A stretch of 30,042 nt of DNA, from contig JBPCKZ010000129.1 in the NCBI GenBank assembly GCA_051003795.1, positions 1-30,042 of the forward strand. Reading direction: 5' to 3'. The notes under the pieces are model-generated. The model searched no databases, was not told where the DNA came from, and saw only the letters and a list, made by a program, of their open reading frames with translations. Below, one piece after another: positions 16,389 to 24,673 of this stretch. Both the position numbers and the translations under genes were made by a program. This stretch comes from JALYXS01 sp051003795. GTDB lineage: Bacteria; Acidobacteriota; Terriglobia; Bryobacterales; Bryobacteraceae. The first letter of the stretch is position 1; each line of letters opens with the position of its first letter.

Positions 16389-17785
16389 CGCAAGCGATAG
16401 ATGGTCGCGGTTCGCGTCCGCCCGATCTCGCGATAGTCGCGCAACCATTGGCGCAACTCCGGATACTGCTCCATCGCTAGCTTCGGATTGTAGGCGCTCA
16501 GCCCATCCACGATAATCGCCGGGCGCGACCGCGCCACTTCCTCGCGCGCGGCTTGCGTCGAGTCCGTCAGCACGGGTTCGGACTGAGTGAGGTGCCGATC
16601 CGCCGGCACGCCGGTCAACGCCTGCGAATCGAGATAACGCGTCGCGGCGGACAGGCCCGTGTAAACAAAAAGCTCGGGCCGAAATCCCCATACGAAAAGC
16701 GTGTCTCCGGGCTCGCTATGCGACAAAACGAGACGCGCGGCTTCGCGGCTGTCGCGATCCATCGCCGTGTCGCTCCATTCGGGTTGCAGATCCGCAGCCA
16801 GGATCGCGTAGCGGGGACCGAAACGGATCAGCGGGGCGATTAATAGAAGCCCCAAACTCGCGAACGCGACGCGCTTGCGCTCGAGCACTACAAATCCGCG
16901 GCCGGCCAAAATCACGAATACAGGCAGGAGCTGAAAATAATATCGCGGGAAGAAGCGCCATCCAAGGATTACGCCCGCCCCGGAAACAACGACCCACGCC
17001 AACATTTGCCATCGTGTCTTCCGCGCCTTCCACGCAATGGCAGCGGCGATCGCGATCGCCGCGTGAAATCCCATCCAGTCGATCGTTCGTACAAATCCGT
17101 TCCAAACCGGATGGCTCAAGAAAGGATTGCGCGCGTAGAGCGACGGCCATACCCAGACTTGGGCGAGGTAAGCCGGAAACGCTCCCGCGAGCCACAACCA
17201 GCCAAGCGCGATGGCGTTTGGAATCGCGAACCCGGCGGCCAGAGGCAGCAGGGAGGGGAAGCCGAAGATCGCACACGCAGCCAGCACGAAAATGGCCTTC
17301 GCATTGAACAGAAACGCAATTCCCGCTAGCGCGCCACTCCAAAGAGTTTTTCCACGCCACGCCAGATACACGGCGGCGATATGCGGCGCCAACATCAGCA
17401 GATCGGCGGCCAATGGCAACACGGCCGACGGCGTGTCGAAGGTCAAAAAAAACGCCAGTAGCGCGGCGGCCCACAGGCCCTCCCGACGCGTCCACAAATC
17501 GCGCGCGAACGCGTAAGCGATCGAACAGGCGAGAAGCGCATAAAGAGCACCCGCAAAGCGCAGAATCCAGCCGCTCTTCGCGCCCCAGGCAAGATAAATC
17601 GCAGGCACGAGCGGCGGCTTGTCGAACCAGATATCGCGATACAACATTTTGCCCGCAAGCATCTGTTTCGCGGCGGCGAGAGGCAGGCCCTCTTCGGCCC
17701 ACAAAACGTGAATGTGGCTGAGCCTGGCGCCCAATAGCAAAGCGAACAGCAGAACGAAAAAGAGCGGCGTCTTCAAGAAGTTCAC
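16385..17785 (-). CDS. Membrane glycosyltransferase, ArnT/PMT (GT39/GT83)-like
   Basis: A 466-residue polytopic membrane protein, probably using a polyprenyl-phosphate sugar donor on the outer face of the inner membrane. The first membrane segment (TPLFFVLLFALLLGA) is followed by WAEEGLPLAAAKQML and then the family's DKPP phrase (YRDIWFDKPPLVP). About ten hydrophobic segments follow, and a soluble C-terminal domain starts near residue 345 (REAARLVLSHSEPGDTLFVWG). GTG 17785 is the preferred start. The frame extends upstream to 17872, but that would overlap the divergent gene by 56 bases and spoil the first membrane segment. Donor and acceptor are unknown. Protein O-mannosyl or lipid A-modifying activity cannot be distinguished. 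Confidence 0.82.
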   Translation of the reverse strand: MNFLKTPLFFVLLFALLLGARLSHIHVLWAEEGLPLAAAKQMLAGKMLYRDIWFDKPPLVPAIYLAWGAKSGWILRFAGALYALLACSIAYAFARDLWTRREGLWAAALLAFFLTFDTPSAVLPLAADLLMLAPHIAAVYLAWRGKTLWSGALAGIAFLFNAKAIFVLAACAIFGFPSLLPLAAGFAIPNAIALGWLWLAGAFPAYLAQVWVWPSLYARNPFLSHPVWNGFVRTIDWMGFHAAIAIAAAIAWKARKTRWQMLAWVVVSGAGVILGWRFFPRYYFQLLPVFVILAGRGFVVLERKRVAFASLGLLLIAPLIRFGPRYAILAADLQPEWSDTAMDRDSREAARLVLSHSEPGDTLFVWGFRPELFVYTGLSAATRYLDSQALTGVPADRHLTQSEPVLTDSTQAAREEVARSRPAIIVDGLSAYNPKLAMEQYPELRQWLRDYREIGRTRTATIYRLR

Positions 17786-17816
17786 TATAGTATAGTAGGG
17801 CAAAGAAAAAGCGAAG

Positions 17817-19040
17817 ATGGCGGATATCCAGGCACAGCTCGCGCTATTGCGGAACAAAGTCGCGGCGATCAACCGGAATTACAATGGTCAGCGGGAAGCG
17901 CGGCCCGTCCGGCAAGCCTCCGCCTTCGTCGAAGAGATTCTCACCGGGCAAGTCGTCGATACCGCGCACGGCCGGCACTTCGAAACCGAAAAACTTTACG
18001 AGCGGCACCGCCGCCACGGCAGCGTCGATATTTCGGATCTCATCGAACTGCCGGAAGATTTCCTCGCCTCGCTATCGGAGGGCGCGATCGCGAACTGCCA
18101 TCCGGCGCGCTGGGCTTTTCTCGACACCGAGACCACCGGTCTCGCGGGTGGAACCGGCACGTACGCGTTTTTGATTGGCGTGGGCAGCATCGAAGCCGCC
18201 GGCTTTCGCGTCCGGCAATTTTTCATGCGCGATTATGGCGAAGAAGCTTCCCAGTTGCACGCTCTGCATGAGTACTTGCAGCGCTTCGACGTGCTGATTA
18301 CCTATAACGGCAAGGCTTACGACCAACCGCTGCTCGAAACCAGATTTCGCATGTCGCGCGCGCCGCATCCATTCGGGCGCATGCAGCATCTGGATCTGCT
18401 GTTCGGCGCGCGACGGCTCTGGAAGCTGCGGCTCGATAGCTGCCGTCTGGTGCACCTGGAGCATCGCATCCTCGGCCTCGAGCGCGAAGGCGATCTGCCG
18501 GGCGAGATGATTCCTTATTACTACTTTGAATTCATCCGCACGCAAAGGGCGTTCCGCCTGGTTCCGATTTTTCACCATAACGCGATGGATATCGTGTCGC
18601 TTGCCTGCCTCACCGCGATCGTCCCCGAAGCGTTCCGATCGCCCGAGGCTCTCACGTTGCGGCACGGCGCGGACCTGCTGGGATTGGCCCGTTGGCTCCT
18701 GCAGGCGGGCAGAATGGAGCAGGCGCTTACACTGCTGCGGCGGGCGGTCGATCTCGGACTTCGCGACGATCTGCTCTTCCGAGCGCTGCTCGATATCGGG
18801 ATGCTCGAGAAGAAACTCGGCCGCGAGGCGGCGGCGCTTGCGGTGTTTACGGATCTCGCGGCGTCGCCCAATCCGTATCGCGTTCGGGCCTTCGAGGAGT
18901 TGGCGAAATATTACGAACACGGCGAGCGCAATTACGCGATGGCGCTCGAGATGACGCGCGCCGCGCGCGAGCATGGCGATAGCCCGGAGATCCGGAAGCG
19001 CGAAGAGCGTCTATGCGCGAGGGCCGCGCGGCGGTTGTGA
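17817..19040 (+). CDS. YprB-like ribonuclease H-fold 3'-5' exonuclease with C-terminal TPR-like repeats
   Basis: A 407-residue predicted nuclease. The DEDDh-type exonuclease core starts with FLDTETTGLAGGTGTYAFLIG, giving Asp103 and Glu105. The second motif is ITYNGKAYDQPLLETR (Asp near 172) and the third is HHNAMDIVSLACL (His and Asp near 257-262). This arrangement matches the YprB/RNase_H_2 group. The C-terminal third (about 285-400) is helical and repeat-like (LLQAGRMEQALTLLRRAVDLG; LLDIGMLEKKLGREAAALAVF; ELAKYYEHGERNYAMALEM), typical of TPR-like segments for protein binding. The ATG at 17817 is preceded by an A/G-rich stretch, AAAGAAAAAGCGAAG. Its end overlaps the following small membrane gene. 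Substrate (RNA or DNA) is unknown. Confidence 0.85.
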   Translation: MADIQAQLALLRNKVAAINRNYNGQREARPVRQASAFVEEILTGQVVDTAHGRHFETEKLYERHRRHGSVDISDLIELPEDFLASLSEGAIANCHPARWAFLDTETTGLAGGTGTYAFLIGVGSIEAAGFRVRQFFMRDYGEEASQLHALHEYLQRFDVLITYNGKAYDQPLLETRFRMSRAPHPFGRMQHLDLLFGARRLWKLRLDSCRLVHLEHRILGLEREGDLPGEMIPYYYFEFIRTQRAFRLVPIFHHNAMDIVSLACLTAIVPEAFRSPEALTLRHGADLLGLARWLLQAGRMEQALTLLRRAVDLGLRDDLLFRALLDIGMLEKKLGREAAALAVFTDLAASPNPYRVRAFEELAKYYEHGERNYAMALEMTRAAREHGDSPEIRKREERLCARAARRL

Positions 19041-19456
19041 TCGATCTCCTCCGCAAGCTGCTGCCATACACGGCGATCCTCTGCGGCCTTGCGGCCCTCT
19101 ACGCCGGTTGGACATTTTACTCGCGCTGGACCTCGAACCGTGAATTGCGCGACGCGGCTGCCACTCAAAAACTCGAGGCGCTGAAAAAAGAAAACGATCT
19201 CCTCGGCGGCGGAAAGCTGAAAATTCTAGGCTTTTACGCGGATCCGGCGGTGTTTAAGCGCGGTGAACGCGGCCGGCTCTGCTACGGCGTGGCGAATGCC
19301 AAGACCGCGCGTATCGAACCCGCCGTTGAACGCATCTGGCCATCGCTGGGGCGTTGCGTGGATATCGCGCCGAAGAATGAAACGATTTACACGCTGACAG
19401 CGGAAGACGCGGAAGGCCACTCCGCCACTCAATCCCTCACCGTGAAAACCCGATAG
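19013..19456 (+). CDS. Small membrane-anchored protein of unknown function
   Basis: A 147-residue protein with one N-terminal membrane segment (LPYTAILCGLAALYAGWTFY, about 17-36), a short charged helix (LRDAAATQKLEALKKENDLLG) and a C-terminal beta-rich domain of about 80 residues (ILGFYADPAVFKRGERGRLCYGV and onward, ending ATQSLTVKTR) with two Cys residues that could form a disulfide outside the cytoplasm. The last part resembles Ig/PKD-like domains (a YTLTAEDAEG phrase), but this is not certain. ATG 19013 lies within the end of the exonuclease gene; a GTG at 19037 overlaps the TGA of that gene by four bases and would shorten the protein by eight residues. Either start implies coupling with the gene upstream. 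Confidence 0.7.
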   Translation: MREGRAAVVIDLLRKLLPYTAILCGLAALYAGWTFYSRWTSNRELRDAAATQKLEALKKENDLLGGGKLKILGFYADPAVFKRGERGRLCYGVANAKTARIEPAVERIWPSLGRCVDIAPKNETIYTLTAEDAEGHSATQSLTVKTR

Positions 19457-19458
19457 CG

Positions 19459-20694
19459 CTACCGCAAAATCTTCCCGTAAACGGTGGTTTGCGGGTGATA
19501 ATGCCGCCAATCGAACCAGTAATCCTTCGTTACCTCGATGCGTTCCAGGCAGGCGCCCTTGGCTTTTCCTTCAATCGCGCAGCCCTGGAAATTCCACTGG
19601 CTGCCGCTAAGATCGTCGATCATGAGTCCGCCGTTGCCGCCGGGCGTCCGATAGAAATCGGGAACGCGATCCGATCCCGGGATGCGATCGCGAAATGCGC
19701 GCGCGGATTGGCCGTCCGGCCCTACAACCAGTAGAACCGGTTCCGCGCCCACCCGGTCCTCGATCAGCTTTTGTTTAACAAGATCGTCGTACGGATACGC
19801 TCGCGCCGCGCCGAACGCCTGAATGCCGAGCATGAGATCGCGCGACCCAAGCCCATCCTGCGCGTAGTTGAGCACCGTGGGGGTCTTCCGCATTCGCACA
19901 TCCCAATCTCGCGGCGAATATTTCGCGGCGTCGGAAGGCACATCCTTCAGCACGGATCCTTCCGGCTGTTCCGTTTTCCAGACGGCGAACGACAACTCAT
20001 CCGACGGTATGCGTTTCAGCATGCGCCCGGCGAGCGGGCCCGAAATCGCCTGCCCGCTGATCTGCTGCCAATAGGTGCCCGTCTCCTCATCGCGCATGAG
20101 GAAATTTTGGTTGTTGATTCCCGCCAGATGAAAGGTCAGCGTCAGCCCGTCCATCTCGCGGCCCCACACCAGACCGGTGTGACAGAGCGTTCAATATGTC
20201 GCGACGATCGGGACGCCGCCCGCCACATCGTTCACCACATGATGATAGGAAACGCTCCGGATCGGGTATGCGCGCGCAACTCCGCCGACGTTGATGGTAA
20301 TGAGTTTTTCCGCGCCGTCCAGCTTGGTTTGCGCGACCGGCTGAAAAGAAGGTTGAACGATAGGGTGAAACATTTTTTCGTATATATTCACGCGCGAAAG
20401 CGCCGCGCAGCTGCAGACGGCCGCGAAGCAGCGAGCTGCGGCGCCACGGCGCCGCGGGACTGGCTGTCTCCGCCAGTAGACCGCAATCGCGCCTAGCGAA
20501 ACAGCGGCACACGCGGAAAGAATCAATACTCTCCAGCGCAATACTGCGAGAGCGGCGCCGAGTTCGCGCGCGCCCTGATGCCGGAATGGGCGGATCACGT
20601 ACATCGGGTATGCGAGGCAGAAAAACGAAATTACCACACAGGCCGCGACGGCGAACGAGTACGCGGCGGTCTTCCGAGTCGTCAACCGGCGCAT
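19459..20694 (-). CDS. DUF3179-family membrane protein; candidate selenoprotein with in-frame TGA (Sec168)
   Basis: Read through one TGA (20193-20191), this is a continuous 411-residue DUF3179 protein. Residues 11-33 and about 55-73 are membrane segments, and 86-102 is weakly hydrophobic. The DUF3179 domain begins near 120 (ITINVGGVARAYPIRSVSYHHVVND, then GGVPIVATY), continues after the TGA with TLCHTGLVWGREMDGLTL, and ends with the family's closing pattern DYWFDWRHYHPQTTVYG. In family members recalled from knowledge, the position of the TGA is the first Cys of Y-C-x-L-C; here it would be Sec168 with Cys171, a UxxC pair. No frameshift or other stop is present. ATG 20694 has GGAGGT six bases upstream. 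It follows the TonB receptor by 31 bases. The alternative is a single nonsense mutation; the hairpin after the TGA argues against that. The DUF3179 reaction is unknown. Confidence 0.75.
20165..20181 (-). promoter_or_regulatory. Candidate bacterial SECIS hairpin downstream of the TGA
   Basis: In the mRNA sense, nine bases after the UGA, CACACC (20181-20176) pairs perfectly with GGUGUG (20170-20165) around a five-base loop GGUCU (20175-20171). A U-G wobble can extend the stem by one pair. Bacterial SECIS elements lie directly after the UGA inside the coding region and need G in the first positions of a small apical loop; the E. coli fdhF element has a loop containing GGUCU. The first loop G is the 16th base after the UGA, at the short end of the known range. 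Confidence 0.6.
20191..20193 (-). other. In-frame TGA, predicted selenocysteine codon
   Basis: The codon at 20193-20191 is TGA, flanked by GCG ACA TAT before and ACG CTC TGT after. The same frame is open for 167 codons before it and 243 after it. It occupies the position of a family-conserved cysteine, and TGC or TGT to TGA is a one-base change. Confidence 0.65.
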
Positions 20695-20725
20695 AATCCA
20701 CCTCCATGGCGAACTGCGTTTCACA

Positions 20726-23700
20726 TTAGAAATAGATTTTGGCGGCCAACTGAACGATCCGCGCGGCGTTTAACGTCGAGCTGATCTGCCCGGCGGAGGA
20801 GCTGTTGATGTCCGTCCCCGGCGTGCCAAAAGTCGGATGATTCAGAATGTTGAAGAACTCGCCGCGAAGCTCCATGCGGCGCGTTTCGGAAAATGGAAAG
20901 CCCTTGATCACGGTGAAATCCACTTGCGTCAACGGCTGGGTGCGCAGGATATTCCGGCCCGACGTGCCGTAGCGCGTTTGCGCCGGCGGAACGGCGAAGG
21001 AATCGCGAACGTTGGGGGCGGCCGCGGCGCATCCCGGGTTCGACGACGAAAAGAACCAGCAATTCACCGTGTGCGGCAGCACTGGCATTCCAATCAGGTC
21101 CGGACGCGTGCTCACACCCGTGTTTTCCGGGTCGCCCGATACGGTCGGCGTGAACGGCTGGCCCGAGCGCGCCGTCACGATGCCCGCGAACTCCCAGCCG
21201 CCAACTATTTGCCGGGCCCACCCGCGAGCGGAACGTCCGAACGGAAGCTGGTAATCCAGGCTGCCCGAAAAATTATGAGGCAGATCGTAGTCGCACACCG
21301 CGCGATTGAACGGGATCAACAGCAGCGTCGTCCCGCCCTGGCTGCTTCCCGCATCGATGCACTTCGAAAAAGTATACGAAGTCAGCACGTTTAAGCCGTG
21401 CCAGGCGCGCGTCTCAAACTTCGCTTGAAGCGCGTTGTAATTCGCGTTCTCTGAAAACACCGGATAGGTAATCGTGCCCCACTGCGGATAGGGGCGCCTC
21501 GGCTGGATCGCGCTCGGGCCCGGCGCGGGATCGTTGATCCCCCAGTTCTGATTCAGGTGCGTGGTCTTGTTGCCGACGTACGCGATATCGACCGACGTGC
21601 TCGCCGAAATCTGCCGTTGAATCGAGAAGTTCCACTGCCGCAAATAGGTGCTCTTCAGATTGAGGTCGCTCGCATACAAGTTCGGGGTCGCGCAGGAATT
21701 GGCGGCGAAGCCGAACGGGCACGCCGTCGCGGCCGCATTCGCGGTAAACAACGGTTGGCCCAGGAAGAAGTTGCCCCAAGTTCGCGTGGGCACGGCGGGT
21801 GCGGGGTCGTTGAACACAGTCTGGCTCGCGATAAACGGCACGGAGCCGATGGTGTTGTTGAAAGTATTATCGTCGGGGAAGACGAAGAATAATCCATACG
21901 CGGAGCGCACCACCAGATTCGGGCTGCCGAACGGACGCCATGCAAAACCCAAGCGAGGCGCGAAGTCCTTCTTCGAAGCATATTGAATCGAGTTGGGTCT
22001 TCCGAGATCCTTGGTGAACTCTATGCGGTCGCCGAACGCCGTGAGCAACTGCCGCGAGAGCACCTGGGAGGTAGGGTCGAAAGTCGACGGAATCACCACC
22101 TTTGCCGTCCGCGGGTCGAAAGCGGCTTTGCCGCCGCGAATCCCGTCGTAGAACGGGTTGATCTCCCAACGAATCCCCAGGTTCAAGGTGAAATTCTGCG
22201 TCACGCGGTAATTGTCCTGCGCGAAAACGCTCCAGAAATTTCCCGCGTTTCCGTAGAGGTTGCGGAAGTAATCGCGCGAAACGTTGTTGGGAACGCCCAG
22301 CAGGAAGTCGGAAAACGAATTCCCCGTGTAGGTTCCTTGAAAGCTGAAACTGCCTTCCGAGTTCGATCCATTGAAGTAGGCCAGCGTCTGGTGCGTCAAT
22401 TCGGCGCCGAACTTCATATCGTGTTTGCCTTTCGAATAACTCAGCGTGTCGGCGTAAATCCAGTCGCGGATGCGATTGGATTTCGGCCTCGAATCGCTGG
22501 GTGAGCCGTTGAATCCGGTGAATCCCGTCAAGCTGATATTCGGAAAGCCGAAGATCGACGTGAGTCCGTCAAACCCCGCGACGCCGGCCGCGTCGTTCAC
22601 GTTGCCGCCCGGGTAGATGGGGCCGAATAAAAAGATGCTCCGGTAATAGGAAACTTTCGCGTTGTTGATCCAATTGGCGCTGAATAAGTGATTTTCGGAA
22701 ATCACGGCATTCTGGGCGCGGCTCCGCAGGCTCGACCTGCCAAGCGCCGGGAATGCGTTGGGATCCGTCTCGGTGTTGTCCGTAATCGAATACCGGCCCA
22801 TGAGCTGATCCGACGGCGCGATCTGATGATCGATACGGACATCGCCTCGCGTGGTATCGATGGCCAGATTATTCGTCAGCGCGGCGCGCGAAGCCGCGCC
22901 TTGCTGGATATTCGGAGTGGGAAGGAATTTCAGAAAAAATTGAGCTTGCGGCGCGAACATCGACGCGGGAATTCGATTGCCGGGAAACGGAACGTGCGTG
23001 ACCGGATCGGAGATGATAACGGGCTTGGCGGCGCGGAGCAGCTCGCTGAAATCGCCGCTGCGTTCCGCCAGGCTCGGGACCACGCTGTTGTAATCGAGCC
23101 CTTGCCGAAGGTCCGTCCGCTCCAGATCCGCGAAGAAGAATGTCCGGTTGCGAACAATGGGCGCGCCCAGCGTGAAGCCATACTGGTTGCGGCGCAGCGG
23201 TTCATTTTTGAGCGTCGACCCGGGCGGCGGTTGGTAGAAGAAATTCCGCGCGTCGAAAGCGTCGTTGCGTAGAAACTCGAAAACATCTCCGTGGAGCGAG
23301 TTCGTTCCGCTCTTGAGAGAGGCGTTGATCATGGTTGGCGTATGGCCATATTCCGCCGCCATGTTGGCGCCTTCAACCTTGAATTCCTGGATCGCGTCCA
23401 CGTTTGGCTGAATCAACGTGCCGCCAAGCTGCGGTTCGGTGATGTTCGCGCCATCGAGCGACCAGCCGGTCCAGATTTGGCTGGTGCCGTTGATGCTGAC
23501 GTTGACGGAGGTGGACCGGATCGCCTTGCCGTTGCCGGTGGTCCCTTGTGTAACTGCCGCGGGGACCGCGCCGGGCGTCAGTTCGGCGAGTTGCCAAAAG
23601 CTACGCCCATTCAGCGGCATACGTTCCACCGTGGAAGTGTCCACGACCTGGCCGACCGACGACGTGACCGTATTCAGCAGCGGCGCCGCGGCCTCCACCG

Positions 23701-24103
23701 TGACCTGTTGATCGAGGTTGCCAACTTCGAGCGTCGCGTCGGCCGTGGCGTGCTGGCTTACCTGCAATTCAATATCGGGCAGCACCCAACTTTTGAAACC
23801 GGCCATCGCTACCCGAACCCGATAGTGGCCCACCGGAAGATCGGATAGGACGTATTCGCCGTTAGAGTCCGAAACGGCCGTGCGGACCAGACCGGTATTG
23901 AGATTCTTGGCTTCGACATGCGCGCCCGAAACGAGCGCGCCGGTCGCGTCTTTAGCCGTGCCGGAAAGAGTGGCGGATGTGATCTGAGCGTGCAGCGCAC
24001 AGACGCAGCACAACGCAATAAGAACTCGAAGGCCATTGCCGTGTTGACGAGTTTGACGATCGGCCCGTATCGTTGCCGCGCGGCTTTCCGTCTTTTTCAG
24101 CAT
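20726..24103 (-). CDS. TonB-dependent receptor with carboxypeptidase-regulatory-like domain (Oar-like)
   Basis: A very large outer-membrane protein of 1125 residues. The signal peptide lies within residues 1-40 (basic start, then VLIALCCVCALHAQ). A carboxypeptidase-regulatory-like beta-sandwich follows at about 42-125 (ATLSGTAKDATGALVSGAHV, then GEYVLSDLPVGHYRV). The plug is at about 130-260 (QVVDTSTVERMPLNGRSFWQ, NVSINGTSQ, QEFKVEGANMAAEYG) and the 22-strand barrel covers the rest, ending in the outer-membrane signature LAAKIYF with a terminal Phe. Such Oar-like receptors are multiplied in acidobacteria and are thought to import oligosaccharides or other large substrates with TonB energy. 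The substrate is unknown. The ATG lies just within the end of the HipA-like remnant. The DUF3179 gene follows on the same strand. Confidence 0.93.
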   Translation of the reverse strand: MLKKTESRAATIRADRQTRQHGNGLRVLIALCCVCALHAQITSATLSGTAKDATGALVSGAHVEAKNLNTGLVRTAVSDSNGEYVLSDLPVGHYRVRVAMAGFKSWVLPDIELQVSQHATADATLEVGNLDQQVTVEAAAPLLNTVTSSVGQVVDTSTVERMPLNGRSFWQLAELTPGAVPAAVTQGTTGNGKAIRSTSVNVSINGTSQIWTGWSLDGANITEPQLGGTLIQPNVDAIQEFKVEGANMAAEYGHTPTMINASLKSGTNSLHGDVFEFLRNDAFDARNFFYQPPPGSTLKNEPLRRNQYGFTLGAPIVRNRTFFFADLERTDLRQGLDYNSVVPSLAERSGDFSELLRAAKPVIISDPVTHVPFPGNRIPASMFAPQAQFFLKFLPTPNIQQGAASRAALTNNLAIDTTRGDVRIDHQIAPSDQLMGRYSITDNTETDPNAFPALGRSSLRSRAQNAVISENHLFSANWINNAKVSYYRSIFLFGPIYPGGNVNDAAGVAGFDGLTSIFGFPNISLTGFTGFNGSPSDSRPKSNRIRDWIYADTLSYSKGKHDMKFGAELTHQTLAYFNGSNSEGSFSFQGTYTGNSFSDFLLGVPNNVSRDYFRNLYGNAGNFWSVFAQDNYRVTQNFTLNLGIRWEINPFYDGIRGGKAAFDPRTAKVVIPSTFDPTSQVLSRQLLTAFGDRIEFTKDLGRPNSIQYASKKDFAPRLGFAWRPFGSPNLVVRSAYGLFFVFPDDNTFNNTIGSVPFIASQTVFNDPAPAVPTRTWGNFFLGQPLFTANAAATACPFGFAANSCATPNLYASDLNLKSTYLRQWNFSIQRQISASTSVDIAYVGNKTTHLNQNWGINDPAPGPSAIQPRRPYPQWGTITYPVFSENANYNALQAKFETRAWHGLNVLTSYTFSKCIDAGSSQGGTTLLLIPFNRAVCDYDLPHNFSGSLDYQLPFGRSARGWARQIVGGWEFAGIVTARSGQPFTPTVSGDPENTGVSTRPDLIGMPVLPHTVNCWFFSSSNPGCAAAAPNVRDSFAVPPAQTRYGTSGRNILRTQPLTQVDFTVIKGFPFSETRRMELRGEFFNILNHPTFGTPGTDINSSSAGQISSTLNAARIVQLAAKIYF

Positions 24104-24665
24104 CCTGCAATCATACTCCGGGCGCGGGCAGAACCGACTCGGGAAAGCTTCGCAATCGACGCATCGTCCACGCCGCCCGAGCAGATCTTTTCAATCGCCC
24201 CTAGCCTTTGGCGAACCAGATCGAGATCCAGTCCCGGCCAAAGCGCTCGAAGGCGCGCTTCGTCCAGATATAAGCGCGCGTGGATGAAATTCCGTTCCAA
24301 GCGGAAGACGATCGCCCTGGCATTGGTGGAAATGCCGGCCTCGGGAACGAGCCACGCATCGGGAACCTGCTCCAGAATTTCCACGAACGACGCGTTCGTG
24401 AGCCGCGCCCGCAACGCGGCGTCACAAAAGATTCGGATTGCGCGCGGTGCGATCGACATTGGCGACGCAGGCATCGAACCACACCGCGGCCGAGGCAAAT
24501 CGAGCGCGAGGTTCATCCCGACGTTCGCCCGCAGCAAGTCGCGGGCCTCCTCGTCGGGCTCATTCCGCCCGAGCGCGGCATCGACTTCGCTTCGACGATT
24601 GCCGGAAGCGAGCCGCCTTCCCGCAGCGGCGTGACGTAGCGGGCGGCGTTGAGGGTGCGCGTCAT
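24097..24665 (-). pseudogene. Decayed HipA-like kinase / DUF3037 gene pair
   Basis: Pieces of two adjacent genes, in order but in different frames. From the ATG at 24665: TRTLNAARYVTPLREGGSLPAIVEA, the HipA-like kinase N-terminus (split here into its known opening phrase). A deletion removes the nucleotide-binding loop, then another frame gives VDAALGRNEPDEEARDLLRA and NLALDLP. A third frame holds VWFDACVANVDRTARNPNLL, the catalytic-loop phrase of HipA-like kinases, and ends in a stop. The first frame resumes with DAALRARLTNASFVEILEQV, then runs directly into DUF3037-type sequence (FIHARLYLDEARLRALWPGL and AIEKICSGG) without the start of that gene. In intact genomes HipA-like and DUF3037 genes sit side by side. 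Deletions and frame changes make this a pseudogene. Confidence 0.78.
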
Positions 24666-24673
24666 CGTTTGAA

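Noticed and set aside
19459..20724. Two separate genes, a 177-residue membrane protein and a 236-residue DUF3179 protein starting at GTG 20169
   Set aside because: Both are in the same frame, the join falls inside a conserved motif, and the GTG at 20169 has no ribosome binding site and would drop the CxxC half-site.
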